From positions 744,001 through 808,000 of the forward strand of contig NZ_JACFTB010000001.1 in assembly GCF_014281965.1 (NCBI RefSeq): DNA of 64,000 nt, written 5' to 3'. Under the pieces are notes generated by a model. The model was given only the letters and a program-made list of their open reading frames with translations. It ran no database searches and was not told the origin of the DNA. Shown one piece after another: positions 54,683 to 63,989 of this stretch; position 1 is the stretch's first letter, and each line of letters begins with the position of its first letter. The DNA comes from Rhodococcus sp. BP22. Its GTDB lineage: Bacteria; Actinomycetota; Actinomycetes; Mycobacteriales; Mycobacteriaceae. A program made the translations under genes and the position numbers.

Positions 54683-56086
54683 TCAGTCCAGATCGTCGTG
54701 GCGCATCAGTTGCCGTGCCGCCTCGGTGATCGACCCCGTCAACGATGGGTAGATCGAGAACGTCGCCGCCAGATCGTTGACCGACAGGTTGTTCTGAACT
54801 GCCATGGCGATGGGCAGAATCAGCTCGGACGCCGTCGGAGCGACAACTACCCCGCCGATCACGACGCCGGTCGCCGGTCGGCAGAAGATCTTCACGAAAC
54901 CGCGCTTGAGGCCCGACATCTTTGCTCGCGGGTTGGTGGCAAGGGGCAACATGACGGTACGTGCCGGCACGTCGCCGTTGTCGATGGCCGACTGGCTCAC
55001 CCCGACCGACGCGATCTCGGGACGCGTGAACACCGCTGAGGCAACAGTTTTCAGCTTGATCGGGGTGACGCCTTCGCCGAGAGCGTGGTACATCGCGATA
55101 CGTCCCTGCATTGCAGCGACGGAGGCGAGGGGCAGCAGACCCGTGCAGTCACCCGCGGCATAGATGCCCGAAACAGAGGTCCGCGATACTCGATCGACAC
55201 GCAGATAGCCGCCACGATCCAGTTCGATTCCTACCTTCTCGAGCCCGAGCCCGGAGGTGTTGGGAATGGAACCGACAGTCATCAGCGCGTGCGAACCTTC
55301 GACGGTCCGTCCGTCGGCGAGGCGGACGATCACGCCGCTTTCGGTCCGCTGGACGGATTCTGCTCGCGCATGCTTGACGAGAGTGACGCCTCGTTCGTTG
55401 AACGCGTCCTCGAGCACGAGCGCAGCATCCTCGTCCTCGTGCGGCAGCACACGGTCGCGGCTGGAGACTGCCGTCACCTTGACGCCCATCTCGGTGTAGG
55501 CCGAGACGAACTCGGCGCCGGTCACACCGGACCCGACCACGATCAGATGCTCGGGAAGCGCCTCGAGGTCGTAGAGCTGGCGCCAGTTCAAGATGCGGTC
55601 ACCGTCGGGCTCCGCACCCGGGAGGATCCGTGGGCTCGCGCCGGTCGCCACCAAGACGACATCCGCGTCGAGTACACGTTCCGAACCGTCTGCCGAGGTC
55701 GCTCGAATCTGGTGCGCCGCCATACCGACATGCGAGTCGATCATTTCGGCGCGGCCGGAAATCAGTTCCACGCCGACCGAACGCACCCGCGCTGCAATGT
55801 CGGAAGACTGCGCCTGCGCGAGCGCTTTGACGCGCTCGTGGATTTGAGGCAGTGCAACTGTCGCCTGCGATGGATCCATCGCGATACCCAGATCGTTGGC
55901 TCGTCGCATCTCGGTCCTGATACCTGTCGAGGCAATGAAGGTCTTCGACGGTACGCAGTCCCACAGAACGCAGGCACCTCCGATGCCGTCCGAATCGACC
56001 AACGTCACAGTCCCCCCGTGCTGCGCTGCCACCAGTGCTGCCTCATACCCTGCGGGTCCGCCACCGATGATCACGATCCGGGTCAT
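54683..56086 (-). CDS. lpdA: NAD(P)H quinone reductase LpdA
   Basis: 467-aa flavoprotein disulfide reductase-like protein. RIVIIGGGPAGYEAALVAAQ binds FAD. GGACVLWDCVPSK holds the Cys-x4-Cys pair, and IVVGSGVTGAEFVSAYTEMG is the NAD(P) loop. The C-terminal catalytic His-x4-Glu of lipoamide dehydrogenase is missing (SIYPSLTGSITEAA instead of HxHPTLSE). This fits mycobacterial LpdA (Rv3303c), which reduces quinones rather than lipoamide. ATG 56086 has GGAAGAGGA just upstream. Confidence 0.94.
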   Translation of the reverse strand: MTRIVIIGGGPAGYEAALVAAQHGGTVTLVDSDGIGGACVLWDCVPSKTFIASTGIRTEMRRANDLGIAMDPSQATVALPQIHERVKALAQAQSSDIAARVRSVGVELISGRAEMIDSHVGMAAHQIRATSADGSERVLDADVVLVATGASPRILPGAEPDGDRILNWRQLYDLEALPEHLIVVGSGVTGAEFVSAYTEMGVKVTAVSSRDRVLPHEDEDAALVLEDAFNERGVTLVKHARAESVQRTESGVIVRLADGRTVEGSHALMTVGSIPNTSGLGLEKVGIELDRGGYLRVDRVSRTSVSGIYAAGDCTGLLPLASVAAMQGRIAMYHALGEGVTPIKLKTVASAVFTRPEIASVGVSQSAIDNGDVPARTVMLPLATNPRAKMSGLKRGFVKIFCRPATGVVIGGVVVAPTASELILPIAMAVQNNLSVNDLAATFSIYPSLTGSITEAARQLMRHDDLD

Positions 56087-56245
56087 TTGTCCTCTTCCAC
56101 GTTTGTCACAAAAAATGCACAGTTATGGGTCAACGCTATTCCAGTCGACGTCTCTGCGCATCGGTAAGGATTAGTTAACATCTGCAACACCTGCTGAAAC
56201 AAGCCGCTCGGGCCTTCCGCCGCCGCGCCGATTCACCGGACGGTT

Positions 56246-56251
56246 TAGGCT
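56246..56251 (+). promoter_or_regulatory. Candidate leaderless -10 (TAGGCT) for the gene at 56259
   Basis: TAGGCT, 7 nt, then GTG 56259; no ribosome site. Confidence 0.45.
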
Positions 56252-56258
56252 GGCCGAC

Positions 56259-56723
56259 GTGCCAATCTATGCCGCCTACGGGTCGAACATGCATCCGGAG
56301 CAAATGCTTCAGCGCTGCCCCCATTCCCCGTCGTCGGGAACTGGCTGGCTACACGGCTGGCGATTGACCTTCGGCGGCGGTGACATCGGGTGGGAAGGTG
56401 CACTGGCAACGGTCGCGCCGGACGCCGATTCGAAGGTGTTCGTGGTGCTGTACGACGTCTCGGAAGAGGACGAGGAGAGCCTCGACCGCTGGGAGGGCTC
56501 CGAACTCGGAATACATCGCAAGGTCCGGCTGCGCATCGACACCGTGGACGGCCCCGTGCTGGCATGGCTGTACGTACTCGACGCCTACGAGGGCGGCCTA
56601 CCGTCTGCGCGCTACCTGGGCGTCATGGCCGAAGCAGCCGAAATCGCTGGTGCTCCCGCGGAGTACGTCCGTGGACTGCGCACACGGAACAGTCGCAACG
56701 TCGGGCCCGGCACTTCCAGCTGA
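56259..56723 (+). CDS. Gamma-glutamylcyclotransferase-like protein
   Basis: 154-aa GGCT/AIG2-like protein. IYAAYGSNMHPEQML is the family N-terminus with the YGSN loop that binds the gamma-glutamyl group; the catalytic acid is probably in WEGSELG near residue 77. The physiological substrate in actinobacteria is unknown. Rv3304 position between lpdA and amiA1. GTG start without a ribosome site. It converges on amiA1 with a 3-nt gap. Confidence 0.88.
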   Translation: MPIYAAYGSNMHPEQMLQRCPHSPSSGTGWLHGWRLTFGGGDIGWEGALATVAPDADSKVFVVLYDVSEEDEESLDRWEGSELGIHRKVRLRIDTVDGPVLAWLYVLDAYEGGLPSARYLGVMAEAAEIAGAPAEYVRGLRTRNSRNVGPGTSS

Positions 56724-56726
56724 AGT

Positions 56727-57890
56727 TCAGTTCGGTTCGAGTGCGAGACCGGTCATCACCTTCACACCGACGGCGAGCGCTCGCTCGTCGAGATCGAACG
56801 TGGACTGGTGGATATCGAGCTGCGGACCGGTACCGGACCACACGCCGAGCCGAGCCATCGCTCCAGGAATGTCTTCGAGGTACCACGAGAAGTCCTCGCC
56901 GCCACCGGACTGAGCGGTATCGGCCAACGCTGCCGGTCCGACGCGTCGAATAGCGTTTTCGAATGTCCGTGTCACTGCTGGATCGTTGACCACGGGTGGC
57001 ACCCCACGCTTGTAGTGCAACTCGTAACGCACCCCGGTCGGAGCCAGCAGCCCGGCGACGATCTCGCCGACCATGGGCTCGAGCAGAGCCCACGTCTCGT
57101 GATCACCGGTGCGTACAGTGCCGGTGAGCATGCCGTTCTGCGGAATAGCGTTGGGCGCCTGACCTGCCACGACTGCACCCCACACCATCACCGTGCTCGT
57201 CCGCGGATCTATTCGGCGGCTGAGCATTCCCGGCAACCCGGTGATGACCGTGCCGAGCGCATAGACCAGGTCGGTGGTCAGGTGAGGTCGCGAAGTATGG
57301 CCACCGGGTGAATCGAGGCGAAGTTCCACGGTGTCGGCGGCCGATGTGATCGCACCCACCCGTATGCCGACCTTGCCCACCTCGAGCCGAGGATCGCAAT
57401 GCAGGGCGAAGATCTTCGACACTCCCTCGAGCGCGCCGGCCGCCACGACATCCAAAGCCCCACCCGGCATGACCTCTTCGGCAGGCTGAAAGATCAGCCG
57501 AACACCGAACGGCAGTTCGGGCAGCGACGCCAAGGCCAACGCGGTTCCGAGCAGCACGGTCGTGTGCGCGTCATGGCCGCAGGCATGCGAGACGCCGGGA
57601 ACGGTCGAGCCATAGGCTGCCCCGGTGAATTCTTGCAATGGGAGCGCATCCATATCCGCCCGCAAACCCACACGTGGTCCGCTCGGTCCGATGTCACAGG
57701 TCAAACCTGTTCCACCGGGGAGAAGCTTCGGCGACAGCCCGGCGGCCTCCAAGTGACCGACGACGAAAGCAGTTGTCGCGTATTCCTGCCGTGCCAACTC
57801 CGGATGCGCGTGAATATGGCGTCGCCACAACGACAATTCGGCAGTGTGGTCGAGAATCCAGGCGTCGACCGCGGCATGCAGATCGGTCAT
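56727..57890 (-). CDS. amiA1: M20-family amidohydrolase
   Basis: 387-aa M20/AmhX-type peptidase or N-acyl amino acid amidohydrolase. WRRHIHAHPELARQEYATTA, ADMDALPLQE, ACGHDAHTTVLLGTALAL and FQPAEEVMPGG carry the metal ligands and catalytic Glu. SGGGEDFSWYLEDIPG supplies the last ligand. ATG 57890 overlaps the amiB1 stop (ATGA), so the two tandem amidohydrolases are coupled. M. tuberculosis carries the same pair (Rv3305c-Rv3306c). Substrates unknown. Confidence 0.92.
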   Translation of the reverse strand: MTDLHAAVDAWILDHTAELSLWRRHIHAHPELARQEYATTAFVVGHLEAAGLSPKLLPGGTGLTCDIGPSGPRVGLRADMDALPLQEFTGAAYGSTVPGVSHACGHDAHTTVLLGTALALASLPELPFGVRLIFQPAEEVMPGGALDVVAAGALEGVSKIFALHCDPRLEVGKVGIRVGAITSAADTVELRLDSPGGHTSRPHLTTDLVYALGTVITGLPGMLSRRIDPRTSTVMVWGAVVAGQAPNAIPQNGMLTGTVRTGDHETWALLEPMVGEIVAGLLAPTGVRYELHYKRGVPPVVNDPAVTRTFENAIRRVGPAALADTAQSGGGEDFSWYLEDIPGAMARLGVWSGTGPQLDIHQSTFDLDERALAVGVKVMTGLALEPN

Positions 57891-59059
57891 CGAGCTGTCA
57901 TCCGTGCTTCGACGCCTTCGAGCAACCGGTTCCGTGTATCTGCATCGAGGGCCGTACGGACCACCGTTCGTGCAAGCAATCGGGCGCCGTCGAGTACGGC
58001 GGTGTCTGCCGACTCGGTGATGCACGCTGCGGCGAACTCCGGCTGGTGCGTGACGGCGCCGCCCGAGTCGAGACCGATCACCGGGTGTATCCCGGGCAGA
58101 ACCTTCGTCACATTTCCCATATCGGTGCTGCCCAGAGGGCGGAATCCTTCCAACTCGGGTGCCAGGGGTGTGCGGCCGATCGACTCGACCTCATCTCGAT
58201 AAGTGGCGGTGAGCCACGGATCGGGTGTCAGCTCTGTGTAGATCGGCGATACGGTGCGAATCTGATGGGTGCAACCGGTAGCGATCGCACCCGCTTGGAA
58301 ACACGCATGCGCCTTGGATGTCAACGCAGCCAATGATTCCGAGGTGTTCGCGCGCAGGTAGTAGGCAAGCTCGGCGTGCCCGGGCACGATGTTGGGCGCG
58401 AGACCACCCTCGGTCACGATTCCGTGCAACTGTTGCCCCGGCGCCAGGTGCTGACGCAGCAGGCCGATGGCAACTTGACTGATGGTGACCGCGTCACCGG
58501 CATTGATTCCCCATTCGGGGGCCGCAGATGCGTGTGCAGCGCGGCCGGTGAACGATACGGCTATGTCGGACAACGCAAGTGATGTTGCACCCACGATGTC
58601 GATCGGCCCGGGATGGACCATCAGCGCCGCGGCAACACCGTCGAAGACGCCGCGTTCGAGCATCAGCACTTTCCCCCCACCACTTTCTTCGGCAGGAGTT
58701 CCGAGTACTCGAATGGTGATGCCGAGCCGCTCGGCGAGTGGAGCCAACGCAATCGCCGCGCCGGCTGCGGATGCGGCGATGATGTTGTGGCCGCAGGCGT
58801 GGCCGATCTCCGGTAATGCGTCGTATTCGGCGCAGAGGGCGATGACCAACTCGCCACTGCCGTATGTGGCGGTGAACGCGGTTGGCAGATCGGCGACGCC
58901 AGTGTCGACGGCGAAGCCACGATCGCGAAGAAGGTCGCAGACCTTCGCTGCACTGCGGTGCTCTTCGAACGCGAGTTCCGGCTCGGAGTGAATCGAGTGC
59001 GACAACGCAAGCAGGTCGGGCGCAGCACGCTGCACACCAGCATCGGTCTCGACGATCAC
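57887..59059 (-). CDS. amiB1: M20-family amidohydrolase
   Basis: 390-aa homologue of AmiB1, related to PaAA-type p-aminobenzoyl-glutamate hydrolases. HSIHSEPELAFEEHRSA, CAEYDALPEIGHACGHNIIA and GTPAEESGGGKVLMLERGVF hold the metal-binding and catalytic residues; LGSTDMGNVTKVLPGIHP is the C-terminal signature. GTG 59059 is the annotated-type start, without a good ribosome site or TANNNT hexamer. Translationally coupled to amiA1. Confidence 0.92.
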   Translation of the reverse strand: MIVETDAGVQRAAPDLLALSHSIHSEPELAFEEHRSAAKVCDLLRDRGFAVDTGVADLPTAFTATYGSGELVIALCAEYDALPEIGHACGHNIIAASAAGAAIALAPLAERLGITIRVLGTPAEESGGGKVLMLERGVFDGVAAALMVHPGPIDIVGATSLALSDIAVSFTGRAAHASAAPEWGINAGDAVTISQVAIGLLRQHLAPGQQLHGIVTEGGLAPNIVPGHAELAYYLRANTSESLAALTSKAHACFQAGAIATGCTHQIRTVSPIYTELTPDPWLTATYRDEVESIGRTPLAPELEGFRPLGSTDMGNVTKVLPGIHPVIGLDSGGAVTHQPEFAAACITESADTAVLDGARLLARTVVRTALDADTRNRLLEGVEARMTAR

Positions 59060-59084
59060 CGGCTCAGTCTGTCACTAGTGCTCT

Positions 59085-59106
59085 CCGCAGCTGAATTCAG
59101 CTGCGG
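59085..59106 (-). terminator. 22-bp perfect palindrome between enoyl-CoA hydratase gene and amiB1
   Basis: CCGCAGCTGAATTCAGCTGCGG lies 4 nt after the hydratase stop and can form a 9-bp stem with an AATT loop. It probably terminates that gene ahead of amiB1. Confidence 0.55.
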
Positions 59107-59110
59107 CCGA

Positions 59111-59815
59111 TTACTTGCCGAAGGCGAAATTACTCTCGTCGGTCGGTGTGTTCAGCGCGGCAAGAAGATCGCCGTGGATAGCGCGCTTGATTCCCGCAAG
59201 GTTGTCACCGCGCGTGCTCGTCAACGCCGTAGCGCGCTCGACAGCGGAGGACAACACGGCGTCCTCGGCGACAGCGACGTCGGCGATGCCTGCTGCGACG
59301 GCGTCTGCTCCGCCGAAGCGTCGACCCGTGGTCATTGCCTCGACGGCCGTCTGCTTGGGGAGCCTGCTGGTAATCAGGGATGACATGCCTACGGTGAACG
59401 GCATGTTCAGGTGCACCTCGGGCAGGCAGTAGAAGCCGCGGTCGACGCGGACGACCCGGAAGTCGTGAGCCGTCGCGAACATGGCGCCAGCGCCGAATGC
59501 GTGGCCTTGGACAGCTGCAACCGTCGCCATCGGGAATGTGAGAAGGCGGGTGTAGAGCGTGTGCACCCGGTCCAGGTAGCCGGTGATCTTGTCGAGGTTG
59601 GCGAAGAGCCAGTCGGTGTCGAGACCGTTAGTGAAGAATTTTCCGGTCGCGGTGGTCACGAGCGCCCCGGGCCCCGATATCGATTCGACCTCGTCGAGAA
59701 GAGCGTGCACGCCCTCGATCCAGTCCGGATGGAACCGGTTCTCCGGGTTCTGAGCTGAGTCCTGTGCACCGAGGTACAGGATGTGCACGTCACCGTCATG
59801 TTCGAGATAAGGCAT
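59111..59815 (-). CDS. Enoyl-CoA hydratase/isomerase family protein
   Basis: 234-aa crotonase-fold protein, somewhat short for the family. [18 protein letters not shown] and [20 protein letters not shown] are the oxyanion-hole regions. [17 protein letters not shown] contains the usual position of a catalytic acid (PEV). The reaction could be hydration or delta3-delta2 isomerisation of an acyl-CoA. ATG 59815 has a TAGTAT hexamer 6 nt upstream. Confidence 0.88.
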   Translation of the reverse strand: MPYLEHDGDVHILYLGAQDSAQNPENRFHPDWIEGVHALLDEVESISGPGALVTTATGKFFTNGLDTDWLFANLDKITGYLDRVHTLYTRLLTFPMATVAAVQGHAFGAGAMFATAHDFRVVRVDRGFYCLPEVHLNMPFTVGMSSLITSRLPKQTAVEAMTTGRRFGGADAVAAGIADVAVAEDAVLSSAVERATALTSTRGDNLAGIKRAIHGDLLAALNTPTDESNFAFGK

Positions 59816-59821
59816 GGAGGG

Positions 59822-59827
59822 ATACTA
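59822..59827 (-). promoter_or_regulatory. Candidate leaderless -10 (TAGTAT) for the enoyl-CoA hydratase gene
   Basis: On the minus strand TAGTAT is followed by CCCTCC and then ATG 59815. Confidence 0.45.
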
Positions 59828-59930
59828 CCCGGCGGTAACTTCAGCCGGCGAAGGTCGGCCCGACCGAGCTCGATCCAAGCCTGCACCGACGGCAACGCAT
59901 GGCCTACTGCGGAAACGGTCGCACATCTCC

Positions 59931-59936
59931 TAGGGT
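59931..59936 (+). promoter_or_regulatory. Candidate leaderless -10 (TAGGGT) for the purine nucleoside phosphorylase gene
   Basis: TAGGGT, 8 nt, then GTG 59945; no ribosome site. Confidence 0.45.
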
Positions 59937-59944
59937 TGCTCCCC

Positions 59945-60772
59945 GTGGGAACAACGAACATCGACGCAGCAGATCCGACCCTCGACCCTCAGGACGCCGC
60001 GGCGCGCGCTGCAGCAGCGATCGCGGAGGCCACCGGTGTCGCATCTCATGCGGTGGCGATCGTGCTGGGATCCGGCTGGCAGGCCGCAGCGGATCGTTTC
60101 GGTTCCCCGACCGCGACCATCGCCATGGCCGACCTTCCGGGCTTCACTCCCCCCTCCGCATCCGGACACTCCGGAACCGTCACCTCGGTGAGCGTCGACG
60201 GCACACATGCGCTGCTGTTGCAGGGTCGTACCCACGCATACGAAGGGCACGACTTGGCCCGAGTCGTGCATCCGGTGCGGACGGCCATCGCGGCCGGAGC
60301 TACCACGGTCGTTCTCACCAACGCCGCGGGTGGAATCCGAGATGGAATGCACGTCGGCCAACCGGTTCTCATCTCCGACCATCTCAATCTCACCGCACGC
60401 TCGCCGTTGACGGGTGCCGAGTTCGTCGACCTGGTCGACGCCTACTCGCCGGAACTTCGCGCACTGGCGCGCCGCATCGATCCTTCGCTGGAAGAGGGCG
60501 TGTACGCGGGGCTGCCAGGGCCACATTACGAAACGCCCGCCGAGATTCGAATGTTGCGCACCATGGGTGCCGATCTGGTCGGTATGTCCACCGTCCACGA
60601 GACGATCGCAGCGCGGGCCCTCGGAGCGAGGGTTCTCGGGCTTTCTCTCGTCACCAATCTTGCCGCAGGAATGACCGGTGACCACCTCGACCACAAAGAG
60701 GTGCTCGCAGCAGGGAAGACGGCAGCTTCGCGCATGGGTGAATTTCTACACCGGCTGGTGTCGACGCTGTGA
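59945..60772 (+). CDS. punA: Purine-nucleoside phosphorylase
   Basis: 275-aa trimeric-type PNP that cleaves inosine/guanosine with phosphate to the base plus ribose-1-phosphate. [13 protein letters not shown] binds phosphate; [32 protein letters not shown] and [20 protein letters not shown] are signature regions. Rv3307 homologue (deoD). GTG 59945 is preferred to the frame start at 59783, which lies in the hydratase promoter region. It overlaps pmmB by 4 nt; the mutase converts the ribose-1-phosphate product class, so the pair forms a salvage unit. Confidence 0.95.
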   Translation: MGTTNIDAADPTLDPQDAAARAAAAIAEATGVASHAVAIVLGSGWQAAADRFGSPTATIAMADLPGFTPPSASGHSGTVTSVSVDGTHALLLQGRTHAYEGHDLARVVHPVRTAIAAGATTVVLTNAAGGIRDGMHVGQPVLISDHLNLTARSPLTGAEFVDLVDAYSPELRALARRIDPSLEEGVYAGLPGPHYETPAEIRMLRTMGADLVGMSTVHETIAARALGARVLGLSLVTNLAAGMTGDHLDHKEVLAAGKTAASRMGEFLHRLVSTL

Positions 60773-62373
60773 CGGCCGAATTGGCGCAGCAGGTCGCGGA
60801 ATGGATCGCAGGTGATCCCGACCCGTCGACGCGTGCGGAATTGGCTTCACTGCCGGAAGACGAACTACGCGAGAGGTTTCGCGCTCCGTTGAGCTTCGGC
60901 ACGGCGGGTCTGCGCGGCGAGGTTCGAGCCGGTCCAAATGGGATGAATATCGCCGTCGTGGTGCGCACCTCGATGGGGATTGCCGCGTGGCTGCAGAAGC
61001 AGGGCCTGGGCGGATCGACTGTCGTCGTGGGTCGTGATGCACGGCACGGATCGGACGCCTTTGCCACTGCAGCCGCGGAAACCTTTGCTGCACAGGATTT
61101 TTCTGTAGTTCTACTACCTCGACCACTCCCTACGCCGGTACTAGCATTCGCGGTCCGCTCGCTCGATGCCGACCTCGGCGTCCAGATCACCGCCTCGCAC
61201 AACCCTGCTGCCGACAACGGTTACAAGGTCTACCTCCGCGGTGGTGCACAAATCATCCCGCCGGTCGACAAGGAAATCGAGGCCGAGATCGCCGCCGTCG
61301 GTCCCGCGGTGGACGTGCCTCGCACCTTCGTCTCACCGGGTGGATCGAGCGTCACCGCACAGTATCTGGACCGACTTCCCGCGCTGGTCCGTTCACAGAA
61401 GCGGAACATTCGGATTGCTCTGACGCCCCTGCACGGCGTCGGGGGCGACGTCGCGCTCACTGCACTACGCGGCCTCGGATTCCGAGACGTCCATATTGTG
61501 GCCGATCAATTCGAGCCCGATCCCGAGTTTCCGACCGTCGCCTTTCCCAACCCGGAAGAGCCCGGTGCAGCGGAAAAACTGTTGGCCCTTGCCGCCGAGG
61601 TGAAGGCAGATCTCGCGATTGCACTCGATCCCGACGCAGATCGATGCGCGATAGGCGTGCCGGGGCCGTCGGGGTGGCGAATGCTCAGCGGAGACGAAAC
61701 CGGAGCGCTGCTGGCCAACCACATACTCCACACCGCGCCACCGAACTCGCTGGTTGCGAACACCATCGTCTCCTCTCGACTCCTCTCCGTCCTCGCCCCT
61801 GCTCGTGGCGCGCGCTACGCGCGTACGTTGACCGGATTCAAGTGGCTTGTTCGCGCCGGCCAAGGTCTGGTCTACGCCTACGAGGAAGCAATCGGCCACT
61901 GCGTCGACCCGTCGTTCGTCAACGACAAGGACGGGATCTCGGCAGCTGTCGTCCTCGCGGACCTCGTCGCGCTGCTCGCTGCCGAGAACCGCACACTGGG
62001 CGATGTCCTCGACGACCTCGCGCTCGAATTCGGTGTTCACGCCGGAGCGCAGGTCTCCACCCGAGTGGATGATCTCGCCGACATCGCGACCATGATGGAA
62101 CGGCTCCGCGCGAAGCCACCTACCGAACTGGCGGGCACCTCCATCACGGTCACCGACCTACTCGCCGACGTCGGCCCCCTGCGGACCGACGCCGTCGAAT
62201 TGGCAGGAGATGGCATCCGCGTCATCGTGCGTCCGTCGGGAACCGAACCGAAGGTCAAGGCGTACCTCGAGGTCGTTCTCCCGGTCCGCGACCGCGCAGA
62301 CTTGCCGGCCGTGCGCGCCGAAGCCGACGCTGCACTCGCCAAGCTGCGAAAATTCGCGACCAGCCTGTTCTAG
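60769..62373 (+). CDS. pmmB: Phosphohexomutase / phosphopentomutase-type enzyme
   Basis: 534-aa alpha-D-phosphohexomutase. [17 protein letters not shown] is the N-terminal sugar-binding loop, [13 protein letters not shown] the phosphoserine loop, [10 protein letters not shown] the metal loop, and [14 protein letters not shown] the phosphate-binding end. Named pmmB by position (Rv3308), but length and the coupled punA (GTGA overlap at 60769) suggest phosphopentomutase or phosphoglucomutase activity in nucleoside salvage. Its 3' end overlaps the convergent DUF2797 gene by 4 nt. Confidence 0.93.
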   Translation: MTAELAQQVAEWIAGDPDPSTRAELASLPEDELRERFRAPLSFGTAGLRGEVRAGPNGMNIAVVVRTSMGIAAWLQKQGLGGSTVVVGRDARHGSDAFATAAAETFAAQDFSVVLLPRPLPTPVLAFAVRSLDADLGVQITASHNPAADNGYKVYLRGGAQIIPPVDKEIEAEIAAVGPAVDVPRTFVSPGGSSVTAQYLDRLPALVRSQKRNIRIALTPLHGVGGDVALTALRGLGFRDVHIVADQFEPDPEFPTVAFPNPEEPGAAEKLLALAAEVKADLAIALDPDADRCAIGVPGPSGWRMLSGDETGALLANHILHTAPPNSLVANTIVSSRLLSVLAPARGARYARTLTGFKWLVRAGQGLVYAYEEAIGHCVDPSFVNDKDGISAAVVLADLVALLAAENRTLGDVLDDLALEFGVHAGAQVSTRVDDLADIATMMERLRAKPPTELAGTSITVTDLLADVGPLRTDAVELAGDGIRVIVRPSGTEPKVKAYLEVVLPVRDRADLPAVRAEADAALAKLRKFATSLF

Positions 62374-63176
62374 AACAGTGCGGACTGAACCGCAGGCAAC
62401 GTGGATTCGTAATCACCGAACCGAACCCGCCGGCCCTTCAACTCGTGCAGGTCCACCACGTAGGAAGCGCCGTCGACGTCCACCACCGCAGCTTGTCCGA
62501 TGCATGCGTGCACCGTGAAGCCGTGCGAGCCGATCGTGAGGTCGCTCGGATAACAGACGCGGTTGCCTGTGGCGAGCTCACGGAATCCGGCTACCTGCCA
62601 TGTTTCGTCCACCGTGCGATAGGTGTCCTCACCGATCGGCGGCGCAAGGGAGTCCCGCACTCGATCGGCCAGAGCTGCTGTCGCAGCGTCGAGACGGGCG
62701 GTGTCGACGGGCAGTGCGAGCGCGGCAGCTTTGACCGAGGATCGCACGGACTGCCGCACCTGTAGTTGCTCGGTCACCCGATCTTCGAGTACCCGAACTA
62801 CCTTTCCGTCGGCTGCCCACGCGACATAGCGCGCGCATATGGCCCCTTGCTCGGCAAGCCTGCCCCATTTGCGGGTGTCGGCCGCGGTGCCGACCTTGTG
62901 CACCCCGTTCGCAAAGGTCGCGATGTACAGCCAATGTGGTTGCATCACATGTGCTTCGAGCTCACGGGATACGAAGCCTCCGCGATGAATCGTGTGGACG
63001 AAGCGAAACGAGTCCTTCGACTCGCACTCTTCGCACTGCGAACCTGTCTCGACCGGCAACTGCTCGGGGCACGGAACGTACTCCGAGGGCGCCCCTTTTC
63101 GGAATGCGATCCGTCCCGTGCACCACCGCTGCGGCCCGAGCGCCTCGAACCCGACACGACCGCCGCGCAGTTCCAC
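62370..63176 (-). CDS. DUF2797 family protein
   Basis: 268-aa protein of unknown function. The N-terminus has a possible zinc ribbon with Cys in RWCTGR, VPCPEQ and the pair CEEC. The centre, LYIATFANGVHKVGTAADTR, resembles a GIY-YIG-like strand order but this is tentative. The C-terminal ~120 residues are beta-rich. GTG 63176 has GAGG 8 nt upstream. It is preceded by upp on the same strand, 92 nt away. Confidence 0.78.
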   Translation of the reverse strand: MELRGGRVGFEALGPQRWCTGRIAFRKGAPSEYVPCPEQLPVETGSQCEECESKDSFRFVHTIHRGGFVSRELEAHVMQPHWLYIATFANGVHKVGTAADTRKWGRLAEQGAICARYVAWAADGKVVRVLEDRVTEQLQVRQSVRSSVKAAALALPVDTARLDAATAALADRVRDSLAPPIGEDTYRTVDETWQVAGFRELATGNRVCYPSDLTIGSHGFTVHACIGQAAVVDVDGASYVVDLHELKGRRVRFGDYESTLPAVQSALF

Positions 63177-63268
63177 GTAATCGACCTCACGCGAGAGAAC
63201 ATCTACGACGCGTAATCGCGGGTCGCCTTCACTGGCCGGCCAGGTGACGCCGAGGACGAGTGACGTGC

Positions 63269-63892
63269 TCAGCGTGGGCCGAACTGACGGTCGCCCGCAT
63301 CACCGAGACCCGGGACGATGAAGGCCTCGTCGTTGAGTCGCTCGTCGATACTGGCGGTGACGAGCCGGACCGGTAGGCCCGAGTTCGCGAGTGCCGCGAC
63401 CCCCTCGGGGGCGACCACCACGCAAATTGCAGTGACATCTGCCGCGCCTCGCTCCACCAACAACTCGATGGTGCGCACCATCGACCCACCGGTGGCGAGC
63501 ATCGGATCGAGAACGTAGACCGGGGTGCTCGACAGATCCTCGGGCAGCGATTCCATGTACGGCACCGGCTCATGGGTCTTCTCGTCGCGCGCCATTCCGA
63601 CGAAGCCGACGCGGGACTGAGGAATCAAGCCGCTCGCCTTCTCGACCATGCCGAGCCCGGCACGCAGGACCGGAACCAGCAGCGGCGGCTGCGACAGACG
63701 GGTGCCCTGTGTGAGAGCGACCGGCGTCTTCACCTCGAACGTGGTGATCGCGGCGTCCCTGGTGGCCTCGTACACCAACATGTGGGTGAGCTGGCGCAGC
63801 GCCGACCGAAAAGTTGCGTTGTCGCTGCGCTCGTCGCGCATCGTCGTCAGTAGGGCAGCAGCCAAGGGATGTTCGACGACATGTGTATCCAT
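63269..63892 (-). CDS. upp: Uracil phosphoribosyltransferase
   Basis: 207-aa UPRTase converting uracil and PRPP to [23 protein letters not shown] binds substrate, [20 protein letters not shown] is the PRPP loop, and [13 protein letters not shown] and the C-terminal [13 protein letters not shown] complete the family. Normal length. Rv3309c homologue. ATG 63892 has a TATCCT hexamer 7 nt upstream and no ribosome site. Confidence 0.96.
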   Translation of the reverse strand: MDTHVVEHPLAAALLTTMRDERSDNATFRSALRQLTHMLVYEATRDAAITTFEVKTPVALTQGTRLSQPPLLVPVLRAGLGMVEKASGLIPQSRVGFVGMARDEKTHEPVPYMESLPEDLSSTPVYVLDPMLATGGSMVRTIELLVERGAADVTAICVVVAPEGVAALANSGLPVRLVTASIDERLNDEAFIVPGLGDAGDRQFGPR

Positions 63893-63899
63893 GAGAAGA

Positions 63900-63905
63900 A
63901 GGATA
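63900..63905 (-). promoter_or_regulatory. Candidate leaderless -10 (TATCCT) for upp
   Basis: On the minus strand TATCCT is followed by 7 nt and then ATG 63892. Confidence 0.4.
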
Positions 63906-63989
63906 AGTGCGGGAACCGATCGGGCCTCACTTGCGTCAAAACCTGTGTAGATCCATTTCGTACGCAGAACAGTCCCGAGGGGAACACCG

